Below are positions 43,674 through 53,339 of a stretch of DNA of 64,000 nucleotides, in pieces. A model generated the notes under the pieces. It saw nothing but the letters and a program-made list of their open reading frames with translations, was not told the DNA's origin and made no database searches. The DNA is taken from positions 36,460,256 through 36,524,255 of the forward strand of contig CM060108.1 in assembly GCA_030522415.1 (NCBI GenBank). Reading direction: 5' to 3'. How positions within the stretch are numbered: the stretch's first letter is position 1; each line of letters begins with the position of its first letter. This stretch comes from Channallabes apus. Its lineage: Eukaryota > Chordata > Actinopteri > Siluriformes > Clariidae. Both the position numbers and the translations under genes were made by a program.

Positions 43674-44791
43674 TGTAACACTCCTGAACAGACTGAACAG
43701 AAGATTTAATTATGAAAATTAAATAAAGACATGCGCAGCAGTGATGGCTTCCTCAACGCTGTATTTAACATGAATCTAATAAAAAATGAAAACTACATAT
43801 ATGACAGCTTTACACACAGTTAACATGCTAAACAGAAAAAAAAGCATGTCCTTCACAATTGACACCCAAACATTATACTTTGACAAGCAGAATCAGCTTT
43901 CCAAAATACATATGCACACTGAGAAAATATATAGTCCTACCTAAATATAAGCATATATAATCTTCACTCATATCAATCTGCAACAATGAAATAACTGTAT
44001 GACCTTAATAATCCAACTATACAATTACCATATTAGCTAAACACTCCTATCAAAACACTTGGTTCAAACAATTGCATTCAGCACATTCAACACAAAAAAA
44101 AAAGGGCACACTTAAATAATTAACGTTTGCAATGCCTAACTCACAGTGACCAGATATATTTGGAGGAATGGAGTTAAGTTACCCACACTGGTTAAGTGCA
44201 AGCTAAACCATAACTTAACATCAGAAATTCTACAATAACACCAGCACATTAGCCATTTATCATAACTGACGGACTATCGCGCTAGTCACGAAGCACCTAT
44301 GCTATTTGTGTGCTTAGCATGCTGACCTCATGGCACGCCATCAATTTAGTTAAATTAACTACTTTAAACACGACTTTAAACACAGGGCTCAGCAATATCA
44401 CATTGAACAGTGTACTAACGGAAGTGTGTTTTGTGCATTTAATTATTGCAAATACCTGAACAGAAGATTTAATTATGAAAATTAAATAAAGACATGCGCA
44501 GCAGAGATGGCTTCCTCAACGCTGTATTTAACATGAATGAAGCACAGCACATGCGCGCCACCTACTGAGGCATGCGATGACGTCATGACCCAGGTATGCC
44601 GATTAACGAGAAGCACTTTTTAAAGGCACAGAACACTTTTTCCTCAAGCAAGCACAAATAAGCAGTCAACAATCATTTTCAGAACATCAACATGACATGT
44701 ATCCAATGTATATCACATCAAGCAGACACATATTTTCAGTAATCTTATCAAACAACATTTAACATAATGTGCATTTATCATATTTATCACA
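43674..44791 (-). repeat. Gypsy 5' LTR
   Basis: 1118 bp, near-identical to 36154-37269, with the same internal duplication. Confidence 0.93.
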
Positions 44792-44795
44792 CGCG

Positions 44796-45060
44796 CTAAA
44801 CATTTGAAGGACGCCTGTTTCCCATTGGCTGGTTCATATCACGCTACGTCTGTACCTGAGCAATAAGCGTAGGCGTTTTCCGCATCAGGTCCCGCCCTCA
44901 CTCGCGCGCTTATTTAAATGCGCCAGTAATGAAGCGGTAATTAGAATATCTCCGCCTCCGGCTGCTGATCAGCCAATCAGAAACAAGATTAGAAGTTTCC
45001 CGCCTCCAGATTCCTTATTGGCTGTTGCAGGTAAGCGGAGAGTCCATGGAGTTTTCTCTA
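44796..45060. promoter_or_regulatory. CCAAT-rich, promoter-like segment in the CACTG transposon
   Basis: This GC-rich island in otherwise AT-rich DNA has four CCAAT-type sites within 230 bases (CCCATTGGCTGG, CAGCCAATCAGA and TTATTGGCTGTTGC among them), E2F-like TTTCCCGCCTCC, and a TATTTAAAT element. No coding frame follows clearly in either direction. It may be the old promoter of the transposon or a captured host promoter. Confidence 0.4.
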
Positions 45061-45783
45061 ACGTTTTTGGTACAAAAATGACACCATAGTTCCCCTCATA
45101 CAAGCTAAATATCAAAATGTAACTTAAAGCGATGCTTTAAAACAGCTACACAGTAAATACATTATCCTTGTGTCAGAATATGCAGGAATGCATTAAGAAA
45201 GCTGATGGCTAGATTGCCATGGTGATATTTCAGAACAACTGTAATACAAATATATATATTTTTGATAAGTATCAGTCTCCTAAATTCTCTTCACATTCTT
45301 TGAAGGCATGAAGCAGATACTATAGCCTACATGTAAGTGATAATGTAAGAATAATCTTTTAAAAAGTCATAAAAAATGCTAAACTTGCATCTAGAATTTA
45401 AATATCAAAGTATTGTAAAACTAATATAATTTACCTCAAAATTACAAAGAAAAACAATAATTTCTTTGTATGGACATTAACCTTTATCTAATGAGTTTTG
45501 TATTTAATTACAATTTATTATTGTAATTTTACATAAAGTTACACGTAATTTACAAAAACAGAAAAAACACAGTAAAAATAATGTGGTATTTTTACTGTTA
45601 AAAAAATGTGAAAAAAAGTTAATTTTTCAATATTGAAATAATACTTAAAAAAACAGTCGACTTCGTAATTTACAGATAATGTCTGTAATTTTACAGAGAT
45701 TTGAATGTAGTTTAAAAAAAAAGGAAAACTACTATAAAATTTTAAAGTTATTTTCCGTAAATTTAGGACTTTTTTTTACAGTG
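45061..45783. other. Right part of the CACTG transposon
   Basis: AT-rich with repeated TTTACAG/CTGTAA blocks (about 45540-45780) leading into the terminal repeat. No gene is seen. Confidence 0.6.
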
Positions 45784-45804
45784 CAGCAAAGTAACCCGAG
45801 ACGT

Positions 45805-45987
45805 GTCCGCCCTTGCCATGCCTGATTTATACGTGCGCATCCCAGCGGGGTAAAATGTATTTTGATGGTCGGCGCGGTCTATTTCTGTCAGAGTCGCGCA
45901 GCGCTGCCCAGTGGGTTGCGCAGGTTTGTGATTCAAGCAGCGCTGCTCAAGTTGGTCCGACGTTACACCATTATTGTTGCACTATAT
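45805..45987 (-). mobile_element. hAT-A1, middle piece
   Basis: Continues hAT-A1 after the DIRS. It matches the reverse complement of about 46190-46375 in hAT-A2 (CATGCCTG...CGTGCGCATCCCAGCGGG). It ends in CACTATAT (45980-45987), the target duplicated by hAT-A2. Confidence 0.85.
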
Positions 45988-47572
45988 CAGTGGTTCTCAA
46001 AGTGTGGGGCGCGCCCCACTAGTGGGGAATACAGACATGGCAGGTGGGGCGCAATGAACGGGAGGAAATTAGTGGAAAATAATAGGAAAAAACTAAACAA
46101 TCACACACAAATGAATGGATCATTAATACAAGTAAATTTAAAATAACATCAGTTGTGGGCCGGGAGAAAAAGTGGAACCATAGTGCAACAATAATGGTTT
46201 AACATCAGGCCAACTTGAGCAGCGCTGCTCGAATCACAAACCTGCGCGACCCACTGGGCAGCGCTGCGCGACTCTGACAGAAATAAACCGCGCCGACCAT
46301 CAAAATACATTTTACCCCGCTGGGATGCGCACGTACAAACCAGGCATGGCAAGGCGGAAACAATATTAAACAGTCCTGACATTTTAAATAGTTTTTAAAT
46401 AAAACACAGGGGGTCGCGCAGGTTTGTGATTCGAGCGGCGCTGCGTGATCCACCGGGCTGCGCAAATAAACCAGATCAACACTGCACTGTTCAGATAGTC
46501 ACGCTGCGCTGTATTTGTGCAGATATTCGGTTCAATCGGGTGCCGCGGTTTCGTCCCACTTTTGATGTGTTTGGCTTCACATACACTTCGACAACGGAAG
46601 AAGACGGTGCAGCAGCAGTGAGTTTACTTACATGTGACGAGGAGATTGTAAAGAAAAAAGCCGCCTCGTCTGTGGTGTGGAATTGGTTTGGGTAGAAGAA
46701 AAGTGATACGAATGAGATGTACGTGATTTGGAAGGTACACAAGTGCACTGTTTTAACAAGTGGTGGAAACACGTCAAACCTTTTCTATCATCTGAAATCC
46801 AAGCATCCAAATGAATATGGCCAAAGTGAAAAAATGCGGCAAACCTCAGCAACTCAGTTTAAATATAATTACAGTATGTAAAACAGTTTCTTTGTGTTTG
46901 AATTTTTATTTATGCATTTTCAGATACAATTTACTATATTGTGAATGATATAGCAATTGTGATTGTAATCATTATCGAGGTAGAAAATTGCTTCTCCTGT
47001 GTTAGAAGATTTTGGTTATATCACCCACCGCTAATGAAGCCTATCTTGAGCTTGGATTCATGGTGGTGATGGTGGGGGCAGGAGAGAGGCTCGTGTGTTT
47101 TGTGTCTTATACCGATGGCAGCAGACCGCATGAGACCCAACAAATTAGGAAGACACTTCGAGACAACACACTCACCGTCACGTTAACGGTGCGTAGCCGC
47201 TCGACTTCTTTCAAAGAAAGCTGGCAGAAAACAGACAGCAGGATAATCGCATGGTAAAATCTGAATCAGTGGACAGCAAAGCACAAATGGCTTTACGCCA
47301 GAGCAAAAAAAAACTACAAACGATTCCTGAGCAGCTAATAAACATGGGGTCAATTAAGCAAAGATAAGTGCCAACGTAAGCCTTTTATAACAATTGCATG
47401 TGTATTTTATCTGTTTTTAACTTGGTGTTGTTTGATCTTATTGGTTTAGAAATTGATATTTCAATAAACAGTAAACTTGGCCGATTTCGTTATTATTTTG
47501 TTAACAAGTGGGGCTTGAAAATTCACTGACCGCCTTAAGTGGGGAATGACAGAAAAAGTTTGAGAACCACTG
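45988..47572 (+). mobile_element. hAT-A2, second copy inserted into hAT-A1
   Basis: 1585 bp bounded by CAGTGGTTCTCAAAGTGTGG and the inverse of CAGTGGTTCTCAAACTTTTT, with an exact 8-bp duplication CACTATAT (45980-45987 and 47573-47580). It is the same family as hAT-A1 but in opposite orientation, so long inverted repeats arise between 45805-45987 and 46190-46375 and between 45988-46165 and 47581-47824. It contains the same two BED-finger fragments and no complete transposase. Confidence 0.9.
46480..47330 (+). pseudogene. BED-type finger fragments in hAT-A2
   Basis: The first fragment reads ASSVVWNWFG and then, after a stop, KVHKCTVLTSGGNTSNLFYH followed by LKSKHPNEYGQSEK; the first cysteine pair is damaged. 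The second fragment begins near 47030 (EAYLELGFMVVMVGAGERLV) and is frameshifted after CFVSYT. The layout equals that of hAT-A1, so the composite arose before both copies moved. Confidence 0.65.
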
Positions 47573-47842
47573 CACTATATGGTTCCACTTTTTCTCCCGG
47601 CCCACAACTGATGTTATTTTAAATTTACTTGTATTAATGATCCATTTATTTGTGTGTTATTGTTTAGTTTTGAGCGTACACTCTTCATTATCAATAAAGA
47701 TAAACATGAATTAGAATAGGTACTTTCCTATTATTTTCCACTAATTTCCTCCCGTTCATTCCGTCCACCTGTCATGTCTGTATTCCCCACTAGTGGGGCG
47801 CGCCCCACACTTTGAGAACCACTGACTTAGATGAAGATCAAA

Positions 47843-48103
47843 TCACATTTTATGGAACCATGAAATTACAGTGTTTTTCTTGCCACTGGCCATACCATAT
47901 GAAGCACTTATTTCGCGCTGACTGGTGATGTTTGCCCAGACTGTTTCACCTCCTCCACCAAAGCAAATCCTGGAGACCATGTTGACCTCAGCGTATTGCT
48001 CACCTTGCCTACTCCAGCAACGCTGACGACAATCATTTCTGTGCAAGGTGACCCGACACTTATCAGTGAACAGGACGGTACACCACTGCTGCATTGTTCA
48101 GGT
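47843..48103 (-). pseudogene. Tc1-D transposase piece, inverted half
   Basis: The minus strand reads [18 protein letters not shown], then [20 protein letters not shown] and ICFGGGG. This is the segment around the first catalytic aspartate of a Tc1 transposase (VLFTDES is usual; here E is K). The adjacent plus-strand piece at 48713 starts with the same ICFGGGG region, so the two halves point in opposite directions. Confidence 0.7.
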
Positions 48104-48712
48104 CAACATGTGCCTCTTTTCCACTGCATAGTACGGCACGACACGGTTCAGTTCAACTCAACTCAACTCACAGTTTGGCTCGGTTTGCGCTTCCACTGCA
48201 GTTTAGTAACGCTTTAGAGTGGGCGGGATTACTCACGTGTCGTTTTAGTTGCGGCGCCGCTACTGCTGTGACATCATCGTAAACGTGCTACAAACAAACA
48301 CACAACAATGGAGCATATCAACGGCATGGTGTTCCTCATTCTCGGCGTGTGGATGTTTTTAACAGCAAGACGAAGGAGTTTGTTTCAAAAGAGGCTGATG
48401 GCAGCCAAAGAAAAATTTTGGTTAATACAAAAAGGTGCATCCGATCCTTCTCTGGCTGTTCTAAATATAGCGGTTCTGTTGTGTCTTGTGTCGCAAGTTC
48501 AGTGACGCAGTAATGACGATTTTCTCCGGCCAATCAGTGACCAGCAGAGTTTACACGTCAGGTTTTGGTAACGGTTCGGCGCGCTTGGAACCTCGGCTGA
48601 GGTGGTACTAAAAAAAGGACCAGGTACCATGTACTGTTCCCAGTGGAAAACACCCCAAAAGTGAGTTGAACTGAACCGTGTCGTGCCATACTATGCAGTG
48701 GAAAAGCGCCAA
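48104..48712. mobile_element. MITE with TTTTCCACTGCATAGTA ends
   Basis: Inverted ends of about 45 bases: CTTTTCCACTGCATAGTACG, then GCACGACACGGTTCAGTTCA on the left, mirrored on the right by GAACTGAACCGTGTCGTGCC and ACTATGCAGTGGAAAAG. Such ends are common in fish and are usually grouped with PIF/Harbinger-like MITEs (from memory). The exact boundary and target duplication are uncertain. It separates the two inverted halves of Tc1-D and contains the small frame at 48308-48505. Confidence 0.7.
48308..48505 (+). CDS. Small hydrophobic ORF inside the MITE
   Basis: A 65-codon frame with a hydrophobic N-terminal stretch (MVFLILGVWMFLTARRR), a basic middle and a second hydrophobic stretch near the end (AVLNIAVLLCLVSQ). 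The ATG context ACAACAATGG is reasonable. It may be the first exon left over from an autonomous parent, comparable in position to the hydrophobic start at 5757. No function is recognised, and it may be untranslated. Confidence 0.3.
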   Translation: MEHINGMVFLILGVWMFLTARRRSLFQKRLMAAKEKFWLIQKGASDPSLAVLNIAVLLCLVSQVQ

Positions 48713-49090
48713 TGGACATTTGCTTTGGTGGAGGAGGGAGCGCAAAACAGATTTGGTTATTGTACATGACTCAGTCACTGCACGTTCTTACCTCAGAGAC
48801 ATTATAGAACCCATCATCATCCCCCAATTCCGCCAGCACACACCCAACTTTCTGTTCATGAATGATAATGCTCCACCACATTGTGGCAGAATTGTCACAT
48901 CTCGATTTCAGATAGTTGGAGTGCCTCATATTGTATGGCCATCAATGTCCCCTGACCTGAACCCCATAGAGCACGTCTGGGACCAGTTGAAGCAGAGACT
49001 GGATGATCGTACCCCACCCCCACGTGACCTGGCAGAACTGTGTGTAACTGTGTGTAGCACTTGTGGAAATGGTGGAAACACCCTCTACTG
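48713..49090 (+). pseudogene. Tc1-D transposase piece, C-terminal half
   Basis: After ICFGGGG in one frame, the sequence reads KTDLVIVHDSVTARSYLRDI, then NFLFMNDNAPPHCGRIV (second catalytic D) and WPSMSPDLNPIEHVWDQLKQ (glutamate). The frame ends shortly afterwards. Tc1-D as a whole lacks its N-terminal DNA-binding part. Confidence 0.75.
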
Positions 49091-49279
49091 ACATACTGAC
49101 TGGCTATCTCTGTTATTGTCTAAATTTTTGGGGTTTAAAATTTTTAACTAATGAAAATGGTGTTTCTTCTCATACATTATTAGTAATATCAAAGGGAATT
49201 TTTACTTATTCCATTCAAATTCAGAGTAAATATGAAAAGCACTCATGTAAATAACTATCCCTAACATATTGTGAGTAGT

Positions 49280-49306
49280 GTGTGTGTGGGTGTGTGTGTG
49301 TGTGTG
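49280..49306. repeat. (GT)n microsatellite
   Basis: GT repeats immediately left of Tc1-E. Confidence 0.85.
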
Positions 49307-49559
49307 TACTCAGCAAAAAGTCCCTTTTTCAGGACTGTGTATTTGAACAATAATGCTGTAAAAATCCAAATAACTTTACAGATCTTCATTGTAAAGGGTT
49401 TAAACAATGTTTTCCATGCATGTTCAATTAACATGCACCTGTGGAATGGTCATTAAGACCTTAACAGCTTACAGAAAGTAGGCATTTAAGGTCACAGTTC
49501 TAAAAACGCAGGACACTAAAGCGACTTGTCTACCGACTGTGAAAAACTCCCAAAGAAAG

Positions 49560-49937
49560 ATGCCCAGGGTCCCTGCTCATCTGCGTGAACGTGCATTAGG
49601 CATGCTGCAGGGAGGCATGAGGACTGCTGATGTGGCTAGGGCAATAAATTGCCATGTCCGCACTGTGAGACGCCTAAGACGGCACTACAGGGAGACAGGA
49701 AGGACAGCTGATCATCCTCACAGTGGAAGACCACGTGTAACAACACCTGCACAGGATGGGTACATCCGAATATCACACCTGCGTGACAGGTACAGGATGG
49801 CCACAACAACTGCCCGCGTCACACCAGGAACACACAATCCCTCCATCTCACAGCAAGAACTGACAAATCTTGTCCAGTCCATGAGGAGGAGATGCACTGC
49901 AGTACTTCAAGCAGCTGGTGGCCACACCAGATACTGA
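49560..49937 (+). pseudogene. Tc1-E transposase, in-frame internal deletion
   Basis: The frame starts MPRVPAHLRERALGMLQGGM with the helix-turn-helix DNA-binding domain to about residue 95 (RMATTTARVTPGTHNPSI). It then jumps directly and in frame to the C-terminal end SQQELTNLVQSMRRRCTAVL and the family-typical finish GGHTRY. The whole catalytic domain with all three acidic residues is gone. The result is a continuous 126-residue protein with DNA-binding domain plus tail, which could in principle bind element ends without cutting. Confidence 0.8.
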
Positions 49938-50015
49938 CTGGTACTTTTGATTTTCAGCCTCCCTTCATTCAGGGAAACATTTTTAGTTCATGTCTTATGG
50001 TGTTGACTCTTTTAG

Positions 50016-53000
50016 AATCAGAATCAGAATCAGAAAGAGTTTTATTGCCAAGTACGCTTGCACGTACAAGGAATTTGTTTTAGTGACGGAGCTTCCAGAA
50101 CAAAAAATACAAATGACAAGACAAAAACAGCATGACGCAAAAAAAAAAAAAAAAAGAATTTTTTTTTAAATGGTTGACATCAAATGGAGTACGATGTGAG
50201 ATACTTTTAAATAAGTTACATCAATATCTGAAGTCTGTGGTATTATACAGTATATTGCACAGTGGTATTGTACACAATATTGCACATATATTTATTGACC
50301 GTTTGAATGATGTTTATCTGTTAAGGAGGTAGATTGCCTGGGGGAAAAAACTGTTCTTATGCCTGACTGTCCTGGTGTTCGGTGCTCTGTAGCGTCGACC
50401 CGATGGCAAAAGTTCAAAAAGAAGGTGGCTTGGGTGTGAGGGGTCCAAAGTGATATTCCGTGCCCTTTTCTTCACTCTGGATATATACAGTTCTTGCAGC
50501 GTGGGCAGGGGAGTGCCAATAATTCTTTCAGCAGTCCGAACCGTCCTTTGTAGTCTTCTGATGTCTGCTTTCGTAGCTGAGCCAAACCAGACAGTTATTG
50601 AAGTGCACAGGACGGATTCAATGACGGCTGAGTAGAACTGTGTGAGCAGCTCCTGTGGCAGGTTGAATTTCTTCAGCTGGCGAAGGAAATACAACCTCTG
50701 GTGGGCCTTTTTAACAATGGAGTCAATGTGAATGTCCCACTTCAGGTCCTGAGAGATGGTCGTGCCCAGGAACCGGAATGACTCCACTGCCGTCACAGTG
50801 TTGTTCATGAGGGTGAGTGGGGGAAGTGCAGGTGGGTTTCTCCTGAAGTCCACGATCATCTCCACTGTTTTGAGCGTGTTTAGCTCCAGGTTGTTGTGAC
50901 TGCACCAGACAGCCAACTGCTTGACCTCCCTTCTGTATGCAGACTCGTCACCGTCCTGGATGAGGCCGATGATTGTAGTGTCATCTGCAAATTTCAGGAG
51001 CTTGACAGTGGGGTCTGTGGAGGTGCAGTCGTTGGTGTAGATGGAGAAGAGCAGTGGGGAGAGAACGCAACCCTGAGGGGCTCCAGTATTGGTGGTGTGA
51101 CTGTTGGATATGAATTTTCCCAGTTTCACTAGCTGCTGCCTGTCTGTCAGAAAGCTGGTGATCCAGTGACAGATAGAGCTAGGAACAGAGAGCTGGTTTA
51201 ATTTGGTCTGAAGCAGTGCTGGGATGATCGTATTAAAAGCTGATGAAAAGTCTATAATCAAGACCCTTGCATAAGCCCCTGGTTTGTCCAGATGTTGAAG
51301 GATGAAGTGCAGTCCCATATTAACTGCATCATCAACAGACCTGTTTGCTCTATAAGCAAACTGCAGGGGGTCCAGTAAGGGTCCTGTGATGTCCCTCAGA
51401 TAGGCCAACACCAGTCTTTCAAATGACTTCATGACCACAGATGTTAGGGCAACTGGTCTGTAGTCATTAAGTCCTGTGATTTTAGTTTTTTTTGGAATGG
51501 GGATGATTGTGGAACGTTTAAAGCACAAAGGCACTTCACATTGTTCCAGTGATCTGTTGAAGATCTGTGTGAAAATGGGCGCCAGCTGGTCAGCACAGGA
51601 TTTCAGACAGGCTGGTGTCACGCCGTCTGGGCCTGGAGCTTTCCTTCTCTTTTGTTTCAGAAAGATCTGGCGAACATCCTTTTCACAGACCTGGAGTGCA
51701 GGGGGGGAAGAGAGGGTGGTTGTCAGAGGTGATAATGGTGGTGTAGAAAGAGGGTTAGGACAGGAGTGTGGTGTGAGACTGGGAGTTTCAAATCTACAAT
51801 AGAACTCATTCAGGTCATCAACCAGTTGTTGATTCCCTACAGAGTTGGGGGATGGCGTCTTGTAGTTAGTGATGGTTTTCAGGCCTTTCCACACTGAAGC
51901 AGGGTCGTTTGCCGAAAACTGGTTTTCCAGTTTTTTAGAGTAGCTCCTCTTAGCTGCTCTGATCGCCCTTGTTAGTGTGTTCCTGGCCTGGTTGTACAAG
52001 ATCCTGTCCCCACTCCTGTAGGCATCCTCTTTGGCCTGACGAAGCTGTCTGAGCTTTGCTGTAAACCATGGTTTGTCATTGTTATATGTTAAAAGTGTCC
52101 TGGTAGGGATGCACATGTCCTCACAGAAACTGATGTAGGATGTTACAGAATCTGTGAGCTCGTCCAGACTGGTGGCAGCAGCTTCAAAAACACTCCAATC
52201 AGTGCAGTCAAAACAGGCCTGTAATTCCTGTTCTGCTTCACTGGTCCATCTCTTTACTGTCCTTACTACAGGCTTAGCAGATTTAAGTTTTTGCCTATAG
52301 GTTGGGAGAAGATGAACCAGGCAGTGGTCAGAAAGTCCTAAAGCTGCTCTGGGGACGGAGCGATATGCATCCTTTATTGTGGTGTAGCAGTGATCCAAAG
52401 TATTTTTGTCTCTGGTGGGGCATGTGATGTGCTGTTTGTATTTAGGCAGTTCACGTTTGAGGTTTGCTTTGTTAAAATCCCCAAGTATAATTATAAGAGA
52501 GTCCGGGTGTTGTTGCTCCGTGTCTGTGATCTGAGCAGCCAGCTGTTGCAGTGCTGCGTTCACACACGCTTGTGGAGGGATGTACACACTCACAAGAATG
52601 AACGAGGTGAACTCGCGCGGCGAATAGAAAGGCTTGCAGTTGATGAAATATGCCTCTAGATCAGGACAGCACATCTTCTTCAATGGTGTCACATTTGTAC
52701 ACCAACTTTCGTTGATGTAAAAGCATGTCCCGCCGCCTCGCGATTTCCCCGTTGATTCTGTGTCGCGATCCGCTCTGAACAGCTGGAAACCCGGCAGGTG
52801 TAGCGCGTTGTCCGGGATGGCTTCATTCAGCCAGGTTTCCGTGAAACACAGCGCGGCAGAGTTTGAAAAGTCCTTATTTTTCCTGGAGAGCAGGAAAAGT
52901 TCGTCCATTTTGTTGGGTAGAGAGCGGAGATTCGCCAGATGTATACTCGGCAGCGCAGTTCTAAAGCCGCGCTGTCGGAGCTTGACGAGCGCACCGGCTC

Positions 53001-53255
53001 TCTTCCCCCGCCTGCGCTTCTTAAAGCATTTAAACAGCGCAGCTGCTCCGCCGGTTACAATGTTCAGTAAAACGTTTGAAAAATCAAAAAGTGGTTGAAA
53101 ATTGTGTGATGTGTCCTGCTGAACGTTCAGCAGTTCATCCCTGGTATAAGTTATTACGTTTGAGAAACAAAAAACAGGACAAACTAACAAAAACAGTAAG
53201 ACTAATGGAGAGCTCCACACTGAGGCAGCCATCCGCGGCGCCATCCTGAGATCAA
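50016..53255 (-). mobile_element. Full-length Rex1/Babar-type LINE
   Basis: 3240 bp on the minus strand, flanked by an exact 8-bp duplication TCTTTTAG (50008-50015 and 53256-53263). The 3' end carries an ATTCTG-type short tandem tail (GATTCTGATTCTGATTCT on the minus strand). The 5' UTR is only 11 bases. The open frame covers endonuclease and reverse transcriptase. Family assignment follows the conserved 3' end found in many fish and is from memory. Confidence 0.85.
50314..53244 (-). CDS. LINE polyprotein: AP endonuclease and reverse transcriptase
   Basis: An intact 976-residue frame. Residues about 10-30 are strongly hydrophobic and signal-peptide-like ([20 protein letters not shown]), followed by a basic patch ([10 protein letters not shown]) near 75-85. 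The endonuclease (about 93-320) keeps [35 protein letters not shown] and SDH. The reverse transcriptase (about 530-800) has [30 protein letters not shown] (motif A), [19 protein letters not shown] and FADDTTI (motif C). The end reads [12 protein letters not shown], typical of the family. No stop or frameshift interrupts it, so it may be functional. The protein would nick target DNA and prime reverse transcription. Confidence 0.9.
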   Translation of the reverse strand: MAPRMAASVWSSPLVLLFLLVCPVFCFSNVITYTRDELLNVQQDTSHNFQPLFDFSNVLLNIVTGGAAALFKCFKKRRRGKRAGALVKLRQRGFRTALPSIHLANLRSLPNKMDELFLLSRKNKDFSNSAALCFTETWLNEAIPDNALHLPGFQLFRADRDTESTGKSRGGGTCFYINESWCTNVTPLKKMCCPDLEAYFINCKPFYSPREFTSFILVSVYIPPQACVNAALQQLAAQITDTEQQHPDSLIIILGDFNKANLKRELPKYKQHITCPTRDKNTLDHCYTTIKDAYRSVPRAALGLSDHCLVHLLPTYRQKLKSAKPVVRTVKRWTSEAEQELQACFDCTDWSVFEAAATSLDELTDSVTSYISFCEDMCIPTRTLLTYNNDKPWFTAKLRQLRQAKEDAYRSGDRILYNQARNTLTRAIRAAKRSYSKKLENQFSANDPASVWKGLKTITNYKTPSPNSVGNQQLVDDLNEFYCRFETPSLTPHSCPNPLSTPPLSPLTTTLSSPPALQVCEKDVRQIFLKQKRRKAPGPDGVTPACLKSCADQLAPIFTQIFNRSLEQCEVPLCFKRSTIIPIPKKTKITGLNDYRPVALTSVVMKSFERLVLAYLRDITGPLLDPLQFAYRANRSVDDAVNMGLHFILQHLDKPGAYARVLIIDFSSAFNTIIPALLQTKLNQLSVPSSICHWITSFLTDRQQLVKLGKFISNSHTTNTGAPQGCVLSPLLFSIYTNDCTSTDPTVKLLKFADDTTIIGLIQDGDESAYRREVKQLAVWCSHNNLELNTLKTVEMIVDFRRNPPALPPLTLMNNTVTAVESFRFLGTTISQDLKWDIHIDSIVKKAHQRLYFLRQLKKFNLPQELLTQFYSAVIESVLCTSITVWFGSATKADIRRLQRTVRTAERIIGTPLPTLQELYISRVKKRARNITLDPSHPSHLLFELLPSGRRYRAPNTRTVRHKNSFFPQAIYLLNR

Positions 53256-53339
53256 TCTTTTAGTGTTCATACAAATATTTACACATTTAGTTTACTGAAA
53301 GTAAAAACAGTTGAAAGTCAGAGGATGTTTCTTTTTTTG

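Larger units (their letters stand above)
36154..44791 (-). mobile_element. Ty3/Gypsy retrotransposon, complete, young
   Basis: 8638 bp on the minus strand with LTRs at 36154-37269 and 43674-44791 and a 4-bp duplication CGCG (36150-36153 and 44792-44795). By eye the LTRs differ at only about five places in 1.1 kb, so the insertion is recent. Order from the 5' side (right): LTR, primer-binding site, gag, zinc knuckle, protease, RT, RNase H, integrase, polypurine tract, LTR. It lies within the CACTG transposon. Pol is essentially open. Confidence 0.93.
34050..45783. mobile_element. CACTG-ended DNA transposon (EnSpm/CACTA-like), non-autonomous
   Basis: Inverted ends CACTGTAAAAAAAA (left) and the mirror TTTTTTTTACAGTG (right) are flanked by a 2-bp CA repeat (34048-34049, 45784-45785), consistent with EnSpm/CACTA elements. 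Excising it restores the DIRS outer junction GGGTTACA-GCAAA-GTAACCC predicted by the internal complementary region. Without nested insertions it is about 2.4 kb (34050-34777, 35455-36153 and 44796-45783), AT-rich, with many CGTAAA/TTTACAG blocks and an 84-bp tandem array. No transposase is seen. Class assignment is inference. Confidence 0.72.
28887..45804 (+). mobile_element. DIRS-type tyrosine-recombinase retrotransposon
   Basis: It has inverted terminal repeats (28887-29090 and 33868-34049 plus 45784-45804), an internal complementary region (33721-33827), gag, RT/RNase H and a tyrosine recombinase. It has no target duplication, as expected for DIRS, because integration uses the recombinase and a circular intermediate. 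It sits in hAT-A1 at ATTGT/TTCCGCC, judged from the uninterrupted copy hAT-A2. Its right end is split by a CACTG-ended transposon at 34050-45783. Native length is about 5.2 kb. Confidence 0.88.
27665..47824 (-). mobile_element. hAT-A1, host of the nested stack
   Basis: The left end CAGTGGTTCTCAAACATTTT and the right end, inverse of CAGTGGTTCTCAAAGTGTGG, are hAT-type. The target duplication is ACTT-GAT (left, one base lost) and ACTTAGAT (47825-47832). Without insertions the element is about 1650 bp, in three pieces: 27665-28886, 45805-45987 and 47581-47824. The order of pieces is confirmed by hAT-A2, which carries the same sequence uninterrupted. It contains BED-finger protein fragments but no complete transposase. 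Confidence 0.85.
27230..47856 (-). mobile_element. Tc1-like element G remnant, split by the nested stack
   Basis: On the minus strand 27230-27540 reads pieces of a Tc1 transposase: TAKYLKASLELANICVHES (after frame changes), NISARLKFVKEHNDTPQRY and IELFGKN. Near 27657 the sequence is CTTGACTTGAT. It resumes at 47825 with ACTTAGATGAAGATCAAATC, which matches the terminal region of the same fish Tc1 family, where TGACTTAGATGAAGATC is contiguous (from memory). hAT-A1 therefore inserted in the 5' non-coding part of this Tc1. Both ends of the element are worn away. Confidence 0.6.
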
